The position numbers and the translations under genes are program-made. Below, piece after piece: positions 11,584 to 34,799 of a DNA stretch of 64,000 bases. Source of the stretch: Centroberyx gerrardi (Eukaryota; Chordata; Actinopteri; Beryciformes; Berycidae). The notes under the pieces were generated by a model that saw only the letters and a program-made list of their open reading frames with translations, made no database searches and was not told where the DNA came from. The stretch spans positions 15,587,307-15,651,306 of the forward strand of contig NC_136017.1 in the NCBI RefSeq assembly GCF_048128805.1, given 5' to 3'. Numbering within the stretch: the stretch's first letter is position 1; each line of letters begins with the position of its first letter.

Positions 11584-14525
11584 CTTGGAAATAAGACCAC
11601 ATTGGAAATAAGTGTCTTGTGTAACACTTTCATGTGCCATCCTCTGGGTTCAATGTAACACGCTAATTCTTTTAACATGTTTGATTATTTTTTTTGCCCG
11701 TAATAAATTCAATCAATCAATCACCTCCATAGGGCAGACGTGGTTCCTGGGGTCTGCCGTCAGGGCTGCTGGCTCGACCTTGTCTGGGTGGCTTGGAGTC
11801 ACAAGGGAGCGAGCAGAAGACCTGGAGCCGGCTGTGGACACCATCACAGCTGCCGGTGCTTCCATCACAGGACCTAGGGATGGGACAATATATTGAAATT
11901 CAATATATCGCAATACAAAAATAAATACGGATCGTGGGGCAGAAAAATGAATCGCAATATCAGCTAGGCCTATATCTTACTCTGGTGTAGTAATCACAAA
12001 CGAGACAGCTTGCCCATCACAAATTCACAAGCTCTCTATCAAAATTATATTATTTGCACTTTGTAATGACATTTTTAAATTCTTGTTTAGATTCTAGCAA
12101 GCCAATGCCATTGCTAGAAATATTTGTGGTTCAGAAATAAACATTACAGTATCGAATTGTATCATGTAATAAGCATATTGTCCCATCCCTACCCAGTGGT
12201 GTGTTCTCCATGCGGTCCTCGGAGGGATACACAAAGGGGGAAGCCAGCCGGACCACGTGCAAGGACCCCTCAACATGAATCCAAGCAAAGTCGCTGGACT
12301 CTCCGGTGAGGCGGCGGTGAAGGGTTGGGAGTGACTGACCAATGGCCAAGATGTTGCCCCAAGTCAGAGGACGGTTCCTCAGGTTGGTCACGTACATCGC
12401 TGTCCCAACGACTCTTGGCGGCCCATGCAGCCCAGCTAAATGGAAAACACAATGAGTCATGAATGACTTTTATTCATCTGACTACATGCCTTTCTTAAAA
12501 GCATGAAATTGTAAAAATAGGAATTTCATCAGTAATTCAGGAAAAATTAAAAACGTGAAAATATCATATCTAAGCTAAAATATTCTGTACTGTTGACAAA
12601 GAAATCCATGCCCAAGCAACAAAAAGGAGCGATGTAACCTTCAAAATAGCATGCTGAGAGAGAAAGCGCATCACTCTATTGTAGAAGAAAAATGGAAATC
12701 TATTTATTTAGCTATAAAAACATGATGTTTTGGTCTCTCGACCCTGTGCCTTTCTCTCTCAGCAAGCTCAAATATTCAGTAGGCTACGAATTAGGCTAAT
12801 TGTTGGATCATTGTCAAACACATGGATAAGTATATGTACATTGAATAAGATGGTGGGCTATTTCAGAAATGGTAGAAAAATTTGTTTGACAACGGGACTG
12901 AATCAGCGAAGGCCTCCAGAGAACGCTTAAACAGCTCTATAGTTGAGAGACTTGTTTTAATCTACATGCACCTAAATCTACATCACTGTTTGTGATTTTC
13001 TGCACAGTAAGTGAATTCCGCCTGGGAATGATCAAACTGTCCAACAATTGATAAGGACAACAAGACCTTTTCTGATAAATGGTGTTAAGTTCTGACAACT
13101 ACAGCCAAAGTTCACAAGGAAGTTCCTCCTCTGTTTTAGTAAAACACTCCATCAGGTATTACACTCACAACACAGCTTTGTGTCCGTTGTGAATGACAAA
13201 TGAGCCCTGAAAGTGAGTTGGCTGCATGTATAGGTCTTCATTTTATTTCAGCCACACATTATAACACTTTTGAAACATAGGCCTATATTGACTTTTAAAT
13301 ATTTTTTGTAGACTAAGACTAAGATGATTCTGTGGGTCTGATGATAGGTGCCCCAATGAGATGCCCACTGAGATGAGCTCTACAAATAAAATGTATTATG
13401 TTTTTTTTTTAACATACCCACAGTTAAGACAATTGTTTCCTGGGATTTGCCTGGACATGCTTTACTAATAAACTGCACTCTAATGTCAATATCTAAGAAT
13501 GATAGAGGAGTGTCAATTAGAAAATCTTGTTTGATATTAAATTTCCCTATGTAAAAGACTTGAACTAAGATCAAGCCTCTATTTGAATTGTAGAGGCATT
13601 TTGGGTTAGATAATGTAACACCAAAATCCACCCATTTCCTGCTGTTCATAACAATAAAATATAGGACTCCTAGCGGGAAATGCGTGTTTTTATATATCAA
13701 TTTACTATGTCCTTTGGGACATGCTTGTGACAGCGGGCTATATAAATAAACAAAAATGAAACTTAACACAAATTTATTTTGAAAGGTTATTTAATGAACC
13801 TAACCTGGCAACACATACGCTGGCTAGCCAGCATCCATTTAACAGCCAACTCTAATTGAAAACTGCACATTTGTAGTGTTTTAAGAAATCGTTTTTGGCT
13901 AACATTACGCTAGCTAGCTAAACAGTAGCGAGTAGCTAGCTGACATCCTACGTAGCTAACATTAGTTTTCAGTGATAATTGAATTTGCTTTTATTTGTTC
14001 AACACTTAAGATAGAAAAATATTTGAGGGTTACAAAGGTAGAGTAAAGAAAAACAATAATTGTTTGTCTAAGGCTCATATTTTAACGTATCATCTGTTTT
14101 CATCCAATTTACGTAAGCTAGCTAGTTGAGCTAAAGTTAGCTTGGCTAACTTTGACTTGCCGTATTTTGCCTTAACATGTTTTGTCATTTTTTTTATATA
14201 TTTTTTAACCAAACCCATATTTTGAAATTTTCTCATGTTGTTGAATCAATACGCATTTCTCGGCGAATGTCTCGCGTTTAATTGTGTGTTATTTTTGCGG
14301 TCAAACACTATGTTTGTGTACGTTGTACAAACGTAGCATTAAGATAGCTTGCAGTCGCGACCAAGGAGGTCCGCGACTCGCGGCTGTTAACACGTTATTA
14401 CTGGCTGCCACCGGCTGTTCCGGCCGCTAAATTAGGGATAAATGAATGAGCGAAGTACCTGCATGGTCCTGGTCTGGGTGGGGGAAGAAACTGGAAAGCA
14501 GGAGGTATTTCTCTCGCTGTGTCAT
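11350..14525 (-). CDS. Unrecognised four-exon gene, 230-residue protein
   Basis: Coding exons on the minus strand are 14525-14459, 12435-12193, 11873-11725 and 11583-11350 (stop included). The junctions are G/GTACTT, TTTAG/CT, G/GTAGGG, CCTAG/GT, GAG/GTGATT and CCAAG/GTGG. Phases 1, 1 and 0 all match and give 22+81+50+77 residues with no internal stop. The protein starts MTQREKYLLLSSFFPHPDQD, has a central segment with WGNILAIGQSLPTLHRR and DFAWIHVEGSLHVVRLASPF (about residues 50-90), and ends in a basic, Ser- and Pro-rich tail (RKRKASSDDSSSSPPPPKRH) that could serve as a nuclear localisation signal. The ATG lies 75 bp below a TATA box. I recognise no family and no function is claimed. Phase-consistent splicing over four exons argues for a real gene, but it could be a fast-evolving or lineage-restricted one. 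The nearest canonical minus-strand AATAAA I saw is at about 10086-10091. Confidence 0.7.
11725..11873 (-). CDS. Exon 3 of the 230-residue gene
   Basis: 149 bases between CCCTAG/GTCCTG and ATGGAG/GTGATT, encoding an Ala/Ser/Pro-rich linker. The acceptor AG is built partly from the end of the inverted-repeat element in intron 2. Confidence 0.65.
11875..12191. mobile_element. 317-bp inverted-repeat element (MITE-like) occupying intron 2
   Basis: Begins TAGGGATGGGACAATAT and ends with the exact reverse complement, ATATTGTCCCATCCCTA: a perfect 17-bp terminal inverted repeat. The ends resemble hAT-type MITEs. It fills the intron apart from one base at each side: the minus-strand GT donor takes its T from the element and the AG acceptor its A. 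I see no clear 8-bp target duplication (flanks ACAGGACC and CCCAGTGG). Confidence 0.8.
12193..12435 (-). CDS. Exon 2 of the 230-residue gene
   Basis: 243 bases, entered through CCATTTAG/CTGGG and left through CACTGG/GTAGGG. It encodes the most structured part of the protein (VVGTAMYVTNLRNRPLTWGN and onwards). Confidence 0.7.
13690..13765 (+). repeat. LINE/SINE 3' tail in intron 1
   Basis: CCTTTGGGACATGCTTGTGA followed by GGGCTATATAAATAAACAAA matches the tail at 708-755. It lies in the 2-kb intron 1 of the 230-residue gene; the rest of that intron shows no recognised feature. Confidence 0.55.
14459..14525 (-). CDS. Exon 1 (coding part) of the 230-residue gene
   Basis: Sixty-seven coding bases from the ATG in AACAATGACA to the donor CATGCAG/GTACTT. 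It ends in phase 1, which fits the acceptor at 12435. Confidence 0.65.
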
Positions 14526-14592
14526 TGTTTCGGACAGTCTGACTCTGGCAAATGCTGAAGTACAGAATGATAATTTGGAATATTCGGGTCTG

Positions 14593-14600
14593 CTTTTATA
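14593..14600 (-). promoter_or_regulatory. TATA box of the 230-residue gene
   Basis: Minus strand TATAAAAG, 75 bp upstream of the ATG at 14525. A start site about 30 bp below it would give a leader of about 45 bases. A TATA promoter suggests regulated or tissue-restricted expression (inference). Confidence 0.5.
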
Positions 14601-14704
14601 GACATCCACATCGTCTTGAACACAGAACCATTGTGACGGAACATGAGCCTTCTGTCTCCATTATGACAGGTGATGTAAACCCAATGTCCAAATACCTAGT
14701 GTTT

Positions 14705-14935
14705 TCATAGGCCTACATTGATTAGGTGAATCCATTATCCCTAATTGATTTTCCTTATTAAATCTATACCAATCACAAAGGAGGAGATGTAGATAAACAG
14801 AAGCAGACAAGTTGAAGGATTTTTAAGCTTGGAGACAACTGAGATGTCAATTGCACTAAAGGGGCTGCAACTCGATGTCTAGGGAGATGTCCCTATATTT
14901 TGTAGCCATATTCAGTGTATTTTGCCACGCAGAGT
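14705..14935 (+). repeat. Dispersed repeat, copy 1 of 3
   Basis: Contains TCTTTATTAAATC-like and ACCAATCACAAAGGAGGAGA blocks and AGACAACTGAGATG. It closely resembles 54165-54385, and a more distant relative lies at 56885-57020. No coding frame is shared. Confidence 0.65.
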
Positions 14936-15165
14936 GATTGAAAATACCTGGTCAAAGAATTAGAAAATCCTGGGGAAAATTAATCATTGGAAATTAAAAA
15001 AATACAGTGCAGAGGACACAATTGACATGTATAGGGTGGTGACACTCTCCCTCCATTTATACTAGGCATTCCCACAACTTTTTTTATTTTCGAGGGTGTT
15101 GTAGAGGAAGTTTTACCAGTGTATCTGGTCTTGGTTTTCATTGAGACAGACTGTTCACTCAGTAC

Positions 15166-16664
15166 ATGCTGTGGTGCTGTGGTGAAAAGGATGCAGAGAA
15201 GGTGGAGGTTATGAGTGTGGTGTTGATGGCCTATCTCTTCATTTTTAGATGCAAAGCAACTGATGGACCTGTAAAGTCACTGTCTGATCCCTATGGCACT
15301 GTCTACAGGCGACACACTGAACCAGGATCATTCACTCGCCTGCCTCCTCTCTGTAATACTGCTGAACTGTGTAGGCTGCTTCACATCTGTGACTCTGTGT
15401 GTCCTTGTTTCTTGAGGGGGGACTTAAACTCCAGGGTGCTGATGGTTTGTGTGAGCGGATGGACGACTGCTGGTGAGGAGGTGAGTGTTGGATGGAAGGT
15501 GAGTGACATGTTTTGAATTTCACTATCTTCAATGTGTTTCCACTGGGGGTCAAAGCTGGGCTCAGTGGAGTATGAGTGAGTGTACTTGTTGTAGATGTTT
15601 TCTGAGGAGGTTGGCTTTGTCCTGATCATCTTCAATATGTTGACCTTGGAATAGCAGAGTAGGAACGGTGTCATTGTGGTTCATCTCTGTTTTGCTAGAG
15701 GGGGATCTGTATTTATGAATTTCTGTCTGAGTTTGTGTTTTCTTATCAGGTGCAGAATGTGAGGTGGAAGCTGTTGCTGTGGTGGTTTGGTGGTGATGAG
15801 GGGAGCGGTGGGTTCCCAGGCTTCGGTGAGTGTTGCCATCTAATCTAGATTATGGGGGTTTCCTTCTATTTATGTTATATTTGATACTTGGTTAATTATG
15901 TGTTGTCTGTAGAGGAAAAACACAAAAATCTTAAAACTTTAGTATTTTAGTAACAATATTAAACTTTTAGAAACATAACAATCATCATCATTTGTGATCA
16001 CATTGTTATTCGATCAAGATAACACTGTTGTTGAGTGAATAGCCTATAGTGTAACAATTGTTTCACATTCCACAATTTCTCACAGTACGTCAGTCAGCTT
16101 GTTATCTGATCTCCAGTATGTTAGGCTGTTGAAGTTCACAAAGACTCAAACACCAAACAGTGTAAGTGGAAGTCACACAGCATTTCAGTGGAGGGCTGAC
16201 TTGACACCAGGGCCAACATGCTGTTAATAGGCTATGGGTTAAAATGGACTTTTCTTTATATACATTTTTAACCTCAATGTTTCCTTCCTTAAGGCAGGTT
16301 CTCTTTGGCTTTAGTATTTATTTTAAAGCTACAGCTTCACTCCGCATTTGATGGAATGACTTAAGCTGAATATTGTTGTACTATTTGTGTAATTTTGTAC
16401 ACCCTAATACTCATTTCCGCAATTTTTTTTCAAAGCTGGCATTCTATTTTGAAAGCAGACCGCCTTACTTCCTGTCTTACCCTGGCTAACTCTTGCCAGC
16501 TTGATGCAGCCTTATTTGTTGTAATACCCATTTTTCCCGCTAGATGGCAGCACACTACTGCATTATCATGTACGTAAGTCTATGAAGCCTTGAGTCAAGA
16601 CCATGCTCATGTTTCACCTTTTATACTTTTTGCAATATTGTTGTCATACTTTCATGCTAATAAA
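15166..16664 (+). CDS. Candidate three-exon transcript, coding status uncertain
   Basis: Three plus-strand segments join in one open frame through good splice sites. The first is 15166-15498 (donor GGAAG/GTGAGT; a possible upstream acceptor CTTCATTTTTAG precedes 15250). The second is 15750-15825 (acceptor TTTTCTTATCAG/GTG, donor TTCG/GTGAGT). The third starts at 16298 (acceptor TTAAGGCAG/GTT) and reaches a stop at 16312-16314. AATAAA follows at 16659-16664. The predicted protein of about 141 residues has no motif I know. The segments could equally be exons of a noncoding RNA, perhaps arising near the divergent TATA promoter at 14.6 kb. Confidence 0.3.
16659..16664 (+). terminator. AATAAA polyadenylation signal of the plus-strand candidate
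   Basis: AATAAA in GCTAATAAAGCAC, 345 bp after the predicted stop at 16314. It converges with the rcbtb1 signal at 16922, leaving about 260 bp between opposing ends. Confidence 0.4.
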
Positions 16665-16921
16665 GCACATCGAAATTAAAATTAAAATTAAATTACAGCA
16701 ATGAAAATACAGTAACAGACTTTAGTCCATCGATGATATGTAAAATATTTAAGATATCTATTCACTGTGGCTTAAACATGGCTCATTTAAATAATTGACT
16801 GTATGTGTATGAATATATAAGTGTAAAGTTGTATGTACAAAATAAGAATGAATTTAGAAAGAGGGAATTGCCGCAGTATAAAAGATATATAAACGAATGG
16901 AAACAAATCAGTTTGCAGTTA

Positions 16922-16927
16922 TTTATT
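16922..16927 (-). terminator. rcbtb1: Candidate rcbtb1 polyadenylation signal
   Basis: Minus-strand AATAAA (plus TTTATT) about 2.3 kb below the rcbtb1 stop. The interval 16930-19262 is AT-rich, has no coding frame and would form a 3' UTR. Other signals within it may also be used. Confidence 0.4.
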
Positions 16928-28477
<11,550 letters not shown>

Positions 28478-30163
28478 TCAGATAGGACAGGAGGTAGATG
28501 TGAACAAATAAGAAACAAGTCTCTCTCTCTCACACACACACAGACACAGACACACACACACAGCCTAACCTCTGCATCTTTTGTTGTAGTTTGGTCAGCG
28601 TTTTTCATCAAAGGACTTTTCTCAAGACAAAAGCGCTTCTTTTTTCCTTTTCTTGAGCAAAGTTCTTTGACTGAAAACGTTGACAAAACCTTAATACGAT
28701 GATGCAGATGAGACACAGTGGTTCTTTCTTACTTTGGAGAACCACTTTCTTGTTTTGCACTTTAGGTTTTGATTTCCTCTACCAGAAAAATGCAGCAGAA
28801 CGTGTTAGGTCTCTCTCTTCTTGACCAAAAACCTATGTCCCAGAATGGACTGCTTTTTTTTTTTAGCAGCAACTTTGACTATTGTACCAGAAAAAAACAC
28901 TGCTGCTTAGACAAAATTCCCAGTCCCAGCTAAAGACTCACCAGCATTTGTCTGGTAAACGGTATTCATGACCTACCCTTGTATTACCAGTATTCTTTGC
29001 ATTCGAAGTGTGAGTTTTGCACAAACATTTCCAACTCACAGAGTCTCATGAAACAGATCAAGACTATAAAAATAATATTCAGTTTCATAGACAGACTCTG
29101 TAGACAGATAGATATACACACACATAGATGCAAACATTCATAAATAACATGCACAGATTAATCCAGTGGTTCTTAAACAATGGGTCAGGACCAGGAATGT
29201 GTCTAATTCCCAGAACAAAACTCAATTTCTCAAATTTTGAGAACATTGAAGAACCCCTGGATCAATTCATTATTAGTCACGGCATTCAGTCAAGGCTTTT
29301 CATCAGCGTGCCATCATTGCTAAGGAATCTATAAAGGTTCATAGCCAGATTTATACTTTATAGATTTTGTTGACCTCTCCAACAGGGCTGATGCTGGCCG
29401 AGCCACAAGACGTGCCGTTTTCTCGTATAGGCAGAACGTCACGCCAAACTCCATTAAAAAAATCTGTCAATTTAATATAGCCAAATTCAGAGGCAAACAG
29501 ATACTTCAAAACATGACTCGAGACCTTTTATGAATCAGTAGGGTCCGCCCTTCGATTCGGCCTATATATCATCCGCAGAACAGCATATATTTGACTAAAA
29601 TTTCAATTTAGAATAGGTTCACACAACTCCCTACCGCCCACCACGGTATATTTTGATGGAAGACTACTGTGGGAATAACAGGCGAACCAATTCAATGATT
29701 TTAAATTTTAGTGGAATAAGTGACGTTTGACATATTGTATATATGCCGAACTGCATTATGGCTCCTGACAGTTTAGTAAAGGTTTTCAGTCATGTTTCAT
29801 TAGCTATGTACCTTAGCCGACAAGCAAGGCAACATTAAATTCACTTATTTTTCAATGGCATTCCGTGTGTTGTACCTTCCATACAAGAGAACGTATCGGG
29901 GTTAGCCAAAACACGCATCATTGAACAGCAATTCTGAGCGAGCAAATTTTCTAATTGTCAGCTAGATTAAACCAACCGAGTTAGCTAACTGGCTGGTGCC
30001 CCTTTCTGCCAGGGGAGAGACGACCAAATCGTTTATTACATGTCTGTTTAAACTTTTCATTTTAGCCATTTGGCTGGCACCACAGCTAGCTAGCTAGTAG
30101 GGGAGTTTATGATGGACGGGAGAAGCTAGTAGCTTAGTAAGCGCTTTCATGTGCTCTTCCTAC

Positions 30164-30700
30164 CTAAAGCATCGCTCCATGTCACCGAGTCAACTGAGAA
30201 AAGAGAGACATACAATGACAACATTTAATGACAATACCACTGCCAGCGAGACACCTACCTCTACTATATGTAGTGGTCTGAAATTACCAGAATGAAATCG
30301 TTTGCCCGGTGTTAAGTTGTCAACAGCAGAGAAGGCTAATTGACTTTACGTCAAGTTAGCATGACTAAGAAATCCGGCAAATCTTTCAAAATAAACTCCT
30401 TATTGACGAACACGTCGAGACGTTTAAAGTCGAGGATGCGAAAACAATCCAGTGTCAAGCCAACGGGAATAAAAATAAGACTTCCTGTTAATATTATTCT
30501 AACACTAAAACCATTATTGTCGAACACGTGTAAATGTTTTTGTTTTTTTTGAGTAATAGAATGCTAAAACAGCCAGTGTCAAAGTCACAGAAATAAGGAA
30601 CAAGACTTCCGGTTAACATTTTTCAAAATAAAGGCGCGGGTGATTTAAGATTATATAGCAAGGTTTTTCATATATTTGAATCCAGGATATCATATTGGGA
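30164..30700 (-). promoter_or_regulatory. rcbtb1: Candidate rcbtb1 promoter and noncoding first exon
   Basis: A good minus-strand donor, GCTTTAG/GTAGGA near 30164, sits below a region with GACGTCA-like, CACGTG and CTTCCGG (ETS) motifs at 30340-30630. It is about 2 kb above the ATG, as expected if the leader is split. No TATA box is evident. Confidence 0.35.
30395..30635. repeat. Imperfect direct duplication of about 120 bp in the candidate promoter
   Basis: Copy 1 (30395-30500) has TATTGACGAACACGTCGAG, CCAGTGTCAAG and GACTTCCTGTTAAT. Copy 2 (30513-30630) has TATTGTCGAACACGTGTAA, CCAGTGTCAAAG and GACTTCCGGTTAAC. The order and spacing are kept. Confidence 0.65.
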
Positions 30701-30999
30701 AAAAAAGAGATAACTAAGAACTGATCACTCCGAGTCAGATATCAAAATATGATGTAGCCATTGGTTGTGTTTGGATCCCAAAGGAGAAATCAACATACAA
30801 AGATACAGAAACAAATCAAGATATTAACACATATAAAACAAGCAAAAATATGAAGTTGTACAGACAAGTTTTCAGTGACTTTGCTCGCTTAGGTGGGTTT
30901 TATCATGAGATAATTATTCTGTAAGTAATTTGGAAACTTGTTATTATTCAAGACAATCAAGTTTCCATATTGAATGCAAACTCTCAGTTGCAGTTGGTG

Positions 31000-33560
31000 T
31001 ACTTTGGAGATTTGACAGTATTGTTGTGTGGCCTCCCTTGACCCTCAAAATCTTTACTGAGATGAAAAGAAACAGCACCATATTTCTGACAAAAAGCTCT
31101 ATCCATGGCACTTTTCAGCAGAGATGAAAGTCATCTATTTCCACTTGAGTGCCATCTTGAATAACGCTGCAAATACTGAGTGGAATAAGCTAGACATTTT
31201 GTTTTGCATGTAACAACCGGAAATGCTATTATAAGTCCATTGGTCTAGTATTAATGTGTTGTATTTCAGAATTTAAACAAGCTACTGTATCACACCATGG
31301 CTACAAGTATGATGTCTCATAGAAATACAAAGGCAGATTGTAAGTATACCTTCAGTTTTACCCAGTAAAGTTGAAACTATATTTGGCCAAACTCCTAACT
31401 ACTATACAATGAAAGAGTTTAAATTATATTTTAACTGTTCTGAAAGTAATGTGGTGTGTCAAACTAACACTACTTTTCGTAAGTAGTCCAATGAATGTCA
31501 TATTGGCATAATATCATTAATGCAAATTATGGCTATAAAAACAGATCACTGAGTCAGATAGAAGGTCCTGGTGAATCATACAGTACTGTAGAATTGGTTG
31601 CATGTGGAAAATATGGAAATAAATCTTTCAAAACTCAACTTGCGACTTGTACTCTACCCCTCAAGCCAAAAAAGCAAATGTCAAAGCAGTAGTATTATTC
31701 CAGTATTTTGCATGGTGATACCTCTTCACTAGATGTTTCTGTTGGATCTCTGCTCTAATTAGCTAGTCTCTCTAATGTGAAAATGTGACTTTATTGCTTG
31801 TGTCCATTACAGGCCACCGTAAGCTGCGCCAGAGTCCACTGGTTTGTCTCAGGCCCATAACGCTCAGCAGTGTACAATCACACAATCCATCAATTCCTCC
31901 CTTGGTTCACATGCAGCCATTCAAAAAAGCCTCTTTGTTGGGTTTCCCTATAAAGCTTTGGGTATATCTCTCATCTCTATTCTATTCTATTCTATTCTAT
32001 TCTATTCTATGGAGTAGCTTGGTTAAGATTGGTTTTGTACAGTTAATTCTATAATTAATTATTATTTCAATTCAGCTAAAAAAAAAAAGAACAAATGTGT
32101 TTTTCACTGTGGAAAAATACAACAGAAGATTTAGAGAAACTTCTTTCATTAAGGTGATTCCTTTCATCCTATCAGAATGAAATTTCATATGATATTGAAT
32201 ATCATATGAATATGCACACTAATACAAACACTTTTTGTATCATGGCCTTCATTGGTTCTGTTAGTAACATATTCAAATGAACTAATATTGCATAAAAAGT
32301 GCAAAGTTGCATATCAGTCAGAACGCTTTCTCAGTGGATAAACTATTTATAGTTGTTTTGATGATTGTTTTGTATTTTTCATGAAACTGCAGTAGTTATA
32401 TAGCAGAAGCAATATATTATAATATCTCAAAATGGAAAAATCCAGCCAACATTCACCTGTGGTGCCTCTCCTGAAGTTCCCTGTAGTTTCCCCTGATGGC
32501 CAGCAGGTGGTATAGTTCTTCTTCAGTTTGGTGCTGCAGCTTTACATGGAGTCACCTATGATCTTGAAAACAGTTCTGTACATTACCACAAAATGTTCTT
32601 TATGGTTTTAGCATGGCAGAACCCTTCATGGTGCTCTAAACAACTCTCAAGCAATGTATGAAATGTATTAAAAACTATTTTATTCAGCTTTCATGACTTT
32701 GTTTTCAAATATACTATGACTCAGGATATGAATAATGTTCTTCATGATCTTTTGCAAATAGATGTGATTTAGCTAAAAGGGTATTCATTGAATGAATTTG
32801 AAGAATTGCTATAACAGAGACCTTCTGACGAATCATACTGATGCTCTTTATTCTGATTTGCCAGATTTTTTTATTTAAAAAAATCAGAGGATTCTTTCAG
32901 TTGTTATGGTTCCATATCAAACCGCTAAGAACCCTTGAAGAACTCTCCATTTTTTGGGCATGGGTATTGCATTACAATAGGCTAGATGTAATGCATTTAT
33001 CTTGGACAGATACATGTCACATTATTCAAAGTACATTTACATATTGCATTGATTAAGAGGTTCAGGATTATTCCATATAGATTGGGAACACAGATCCTCC
33101 AACTAATTGTGTTCAACATATTATCAGAGTCCAGCAAAATCCTCTTATCTCCACATAAACCATTTTTATTTGTTACTATTATTGACAGCTAACATTGTCC
33201 TCCACTTGTAAAAATTGTTTCATATCCCTGGATTAGATCAAAGTATAGAAAGCATGCAAATCAACAATCCAACAATGTTTTCCCATATATTTCTGTTCCA
33301 GTCCATTCTGTAGTTTAGTGGTCTGTCATATGATATTCCCTGGACACAGGCCGGTTGTGCTGCAGCCAACAGATCAATACATCAGCAAGCTTAGTGCTAA
33401 CCCAGTTCTCTGTCCACTACATGCTCATACAGGGTTTCGCTCACTATAAAGCTGTCACTCAAACAGAGTTACTGTCAGTCTGTTGGTATCTTGTTGCCAC
33501 CAGAGCATTTGTCCACTGGGCTAAACGTGTTTAAAGTATTCAGTGACATTTTCATATAAA
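31000..33560. other. Gene-free stretch with simple and dispersed repeats
   Basis: No credible gene. It contains a (TATTC)n run at 31978-32010 and a dispersed repeat at about 32200-32480 (CACCTGTGGTGCCTCTCCT end) that recurs at about 52100-52670. Confidence 0.5.
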
Positions 33561-33595
33561 TAAATGTCTGTTTTGCTGCTGTCTCTATCTCTGAT

Positions 33596-33840
33596 TGTTA
33601 TAACACAATAGTGATTCAATGTATATCCAGTTCATAGCTTTTACATTTGCTGCTCTAAACAGCTGGTGTCTGGTAGCTTGTTCCCAGGAAAAATCCTCTG
33701 GCACACAGGTAGTGATGCATTTTACGTTTGGAATCAATAGAAGAAGAACTGGGTAGTTAGCACGAGCAGTGATAGCCACCATGGCTGAACAGACAAAGAA
33801 AAGAGCAACACCTACAGAAACTCAAACTGCATTTACAGAA
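33596..33840 (+). repeat. Dispersed repeat with strong Kozak ATG, copy 1
   Basis: Contains AACACAATAGTGATTCAA, GGTGTCTGGTAGC, GAACTGGGTAGTTAGCA and GCCACCATGGCTGAACAGAC. Further copies lie at 44655-44850 and 50810-51095. The frame after the ATG ends or diverges quickly in each. Confidence 0.75.
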
Positions 33841-34799
33841 AATTCAAGGAAAACAATTGCACTAAAGATGTTGCCAAAATCCCAAAATTGCGGATTACCA
33901 CTTCCTGATCTAGCTGTGGTCACTTCTACTGAGTTCTGCTGTGGAATGATGGCAGTGAAACTTTGTGGACTCTGGATGTTTCTTTGAGCTCATACAACTA
34001 CATATGACCTTATATCCTGGCAGTATTCTCAGTTCTAAGTCATAAAATGTACCTTTAGTCCCAGAAAGTAATCCTGGGCATTGTCATCTATATTGGAGTC
34101 TTGGCTCTTCTATTTCTAGCCTTGAAAGAAACTTGTCCACATTCTACAAATCTAGATCGAACTGTCCAGGATCATAACAGGAACAGAGTCTACGGATTGG
34201 ATTATACTGGCTGTCAAAACATCTGTTCCCGTAGAACTGAATCAAAGTTAAACTGCGACCAAATGCATCCTGTGAGAACTATTAGAACTGTCCTAGGTCA
34301 GACTACAAGACTGCCAAATGTTGCCAGACGAAGGCGGTTCAGACTAAACGACTGGTCTGCTTGGAAGCTGTTGACACTAGGCGATGGGACAAAGACGGGC
34401 GTCACTACCTGATTCTGTCATTCAAAAACATTTACCCATTTGTCCAGGACCGTTCACTGTAACTACTGTTACAAAATAGCTGTTCTATTGTTTCTTGATT
34501 GATGGTACAGAAGGTACAGTTGACATTTGAAGTGACATTATTACAAGGATAACATTGATGAAGAATTTCGTATGAGACTTCTTTCACTTAATTGTAATTG
34601 CAAAATTATATAGGCTGATCCTGGCATGTTGCCATTTTATATGAGGTCAATTCCTCGAGCAAGTGGAGTTGGGAATCTTACTGACATAAACTATCTTTGT
34701 GAGTGGGAGTTAATTGTCATTAAAAGCAGCTTCTCTTCCAGTTTATTCTCTTTTTCTTCCGCCTTGAGCTAAACTCTCGTTGGCTGTTGCCATGATCAC

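Noticed and set aside
15381..15674. 97-codon minus frame (MTPFLLCYSKVNILK...)
   Set aside because: Overlaps the plus-strand candidate exon, and no splice sites connect it to the 230-residue gene, whose TATA box lies below it.
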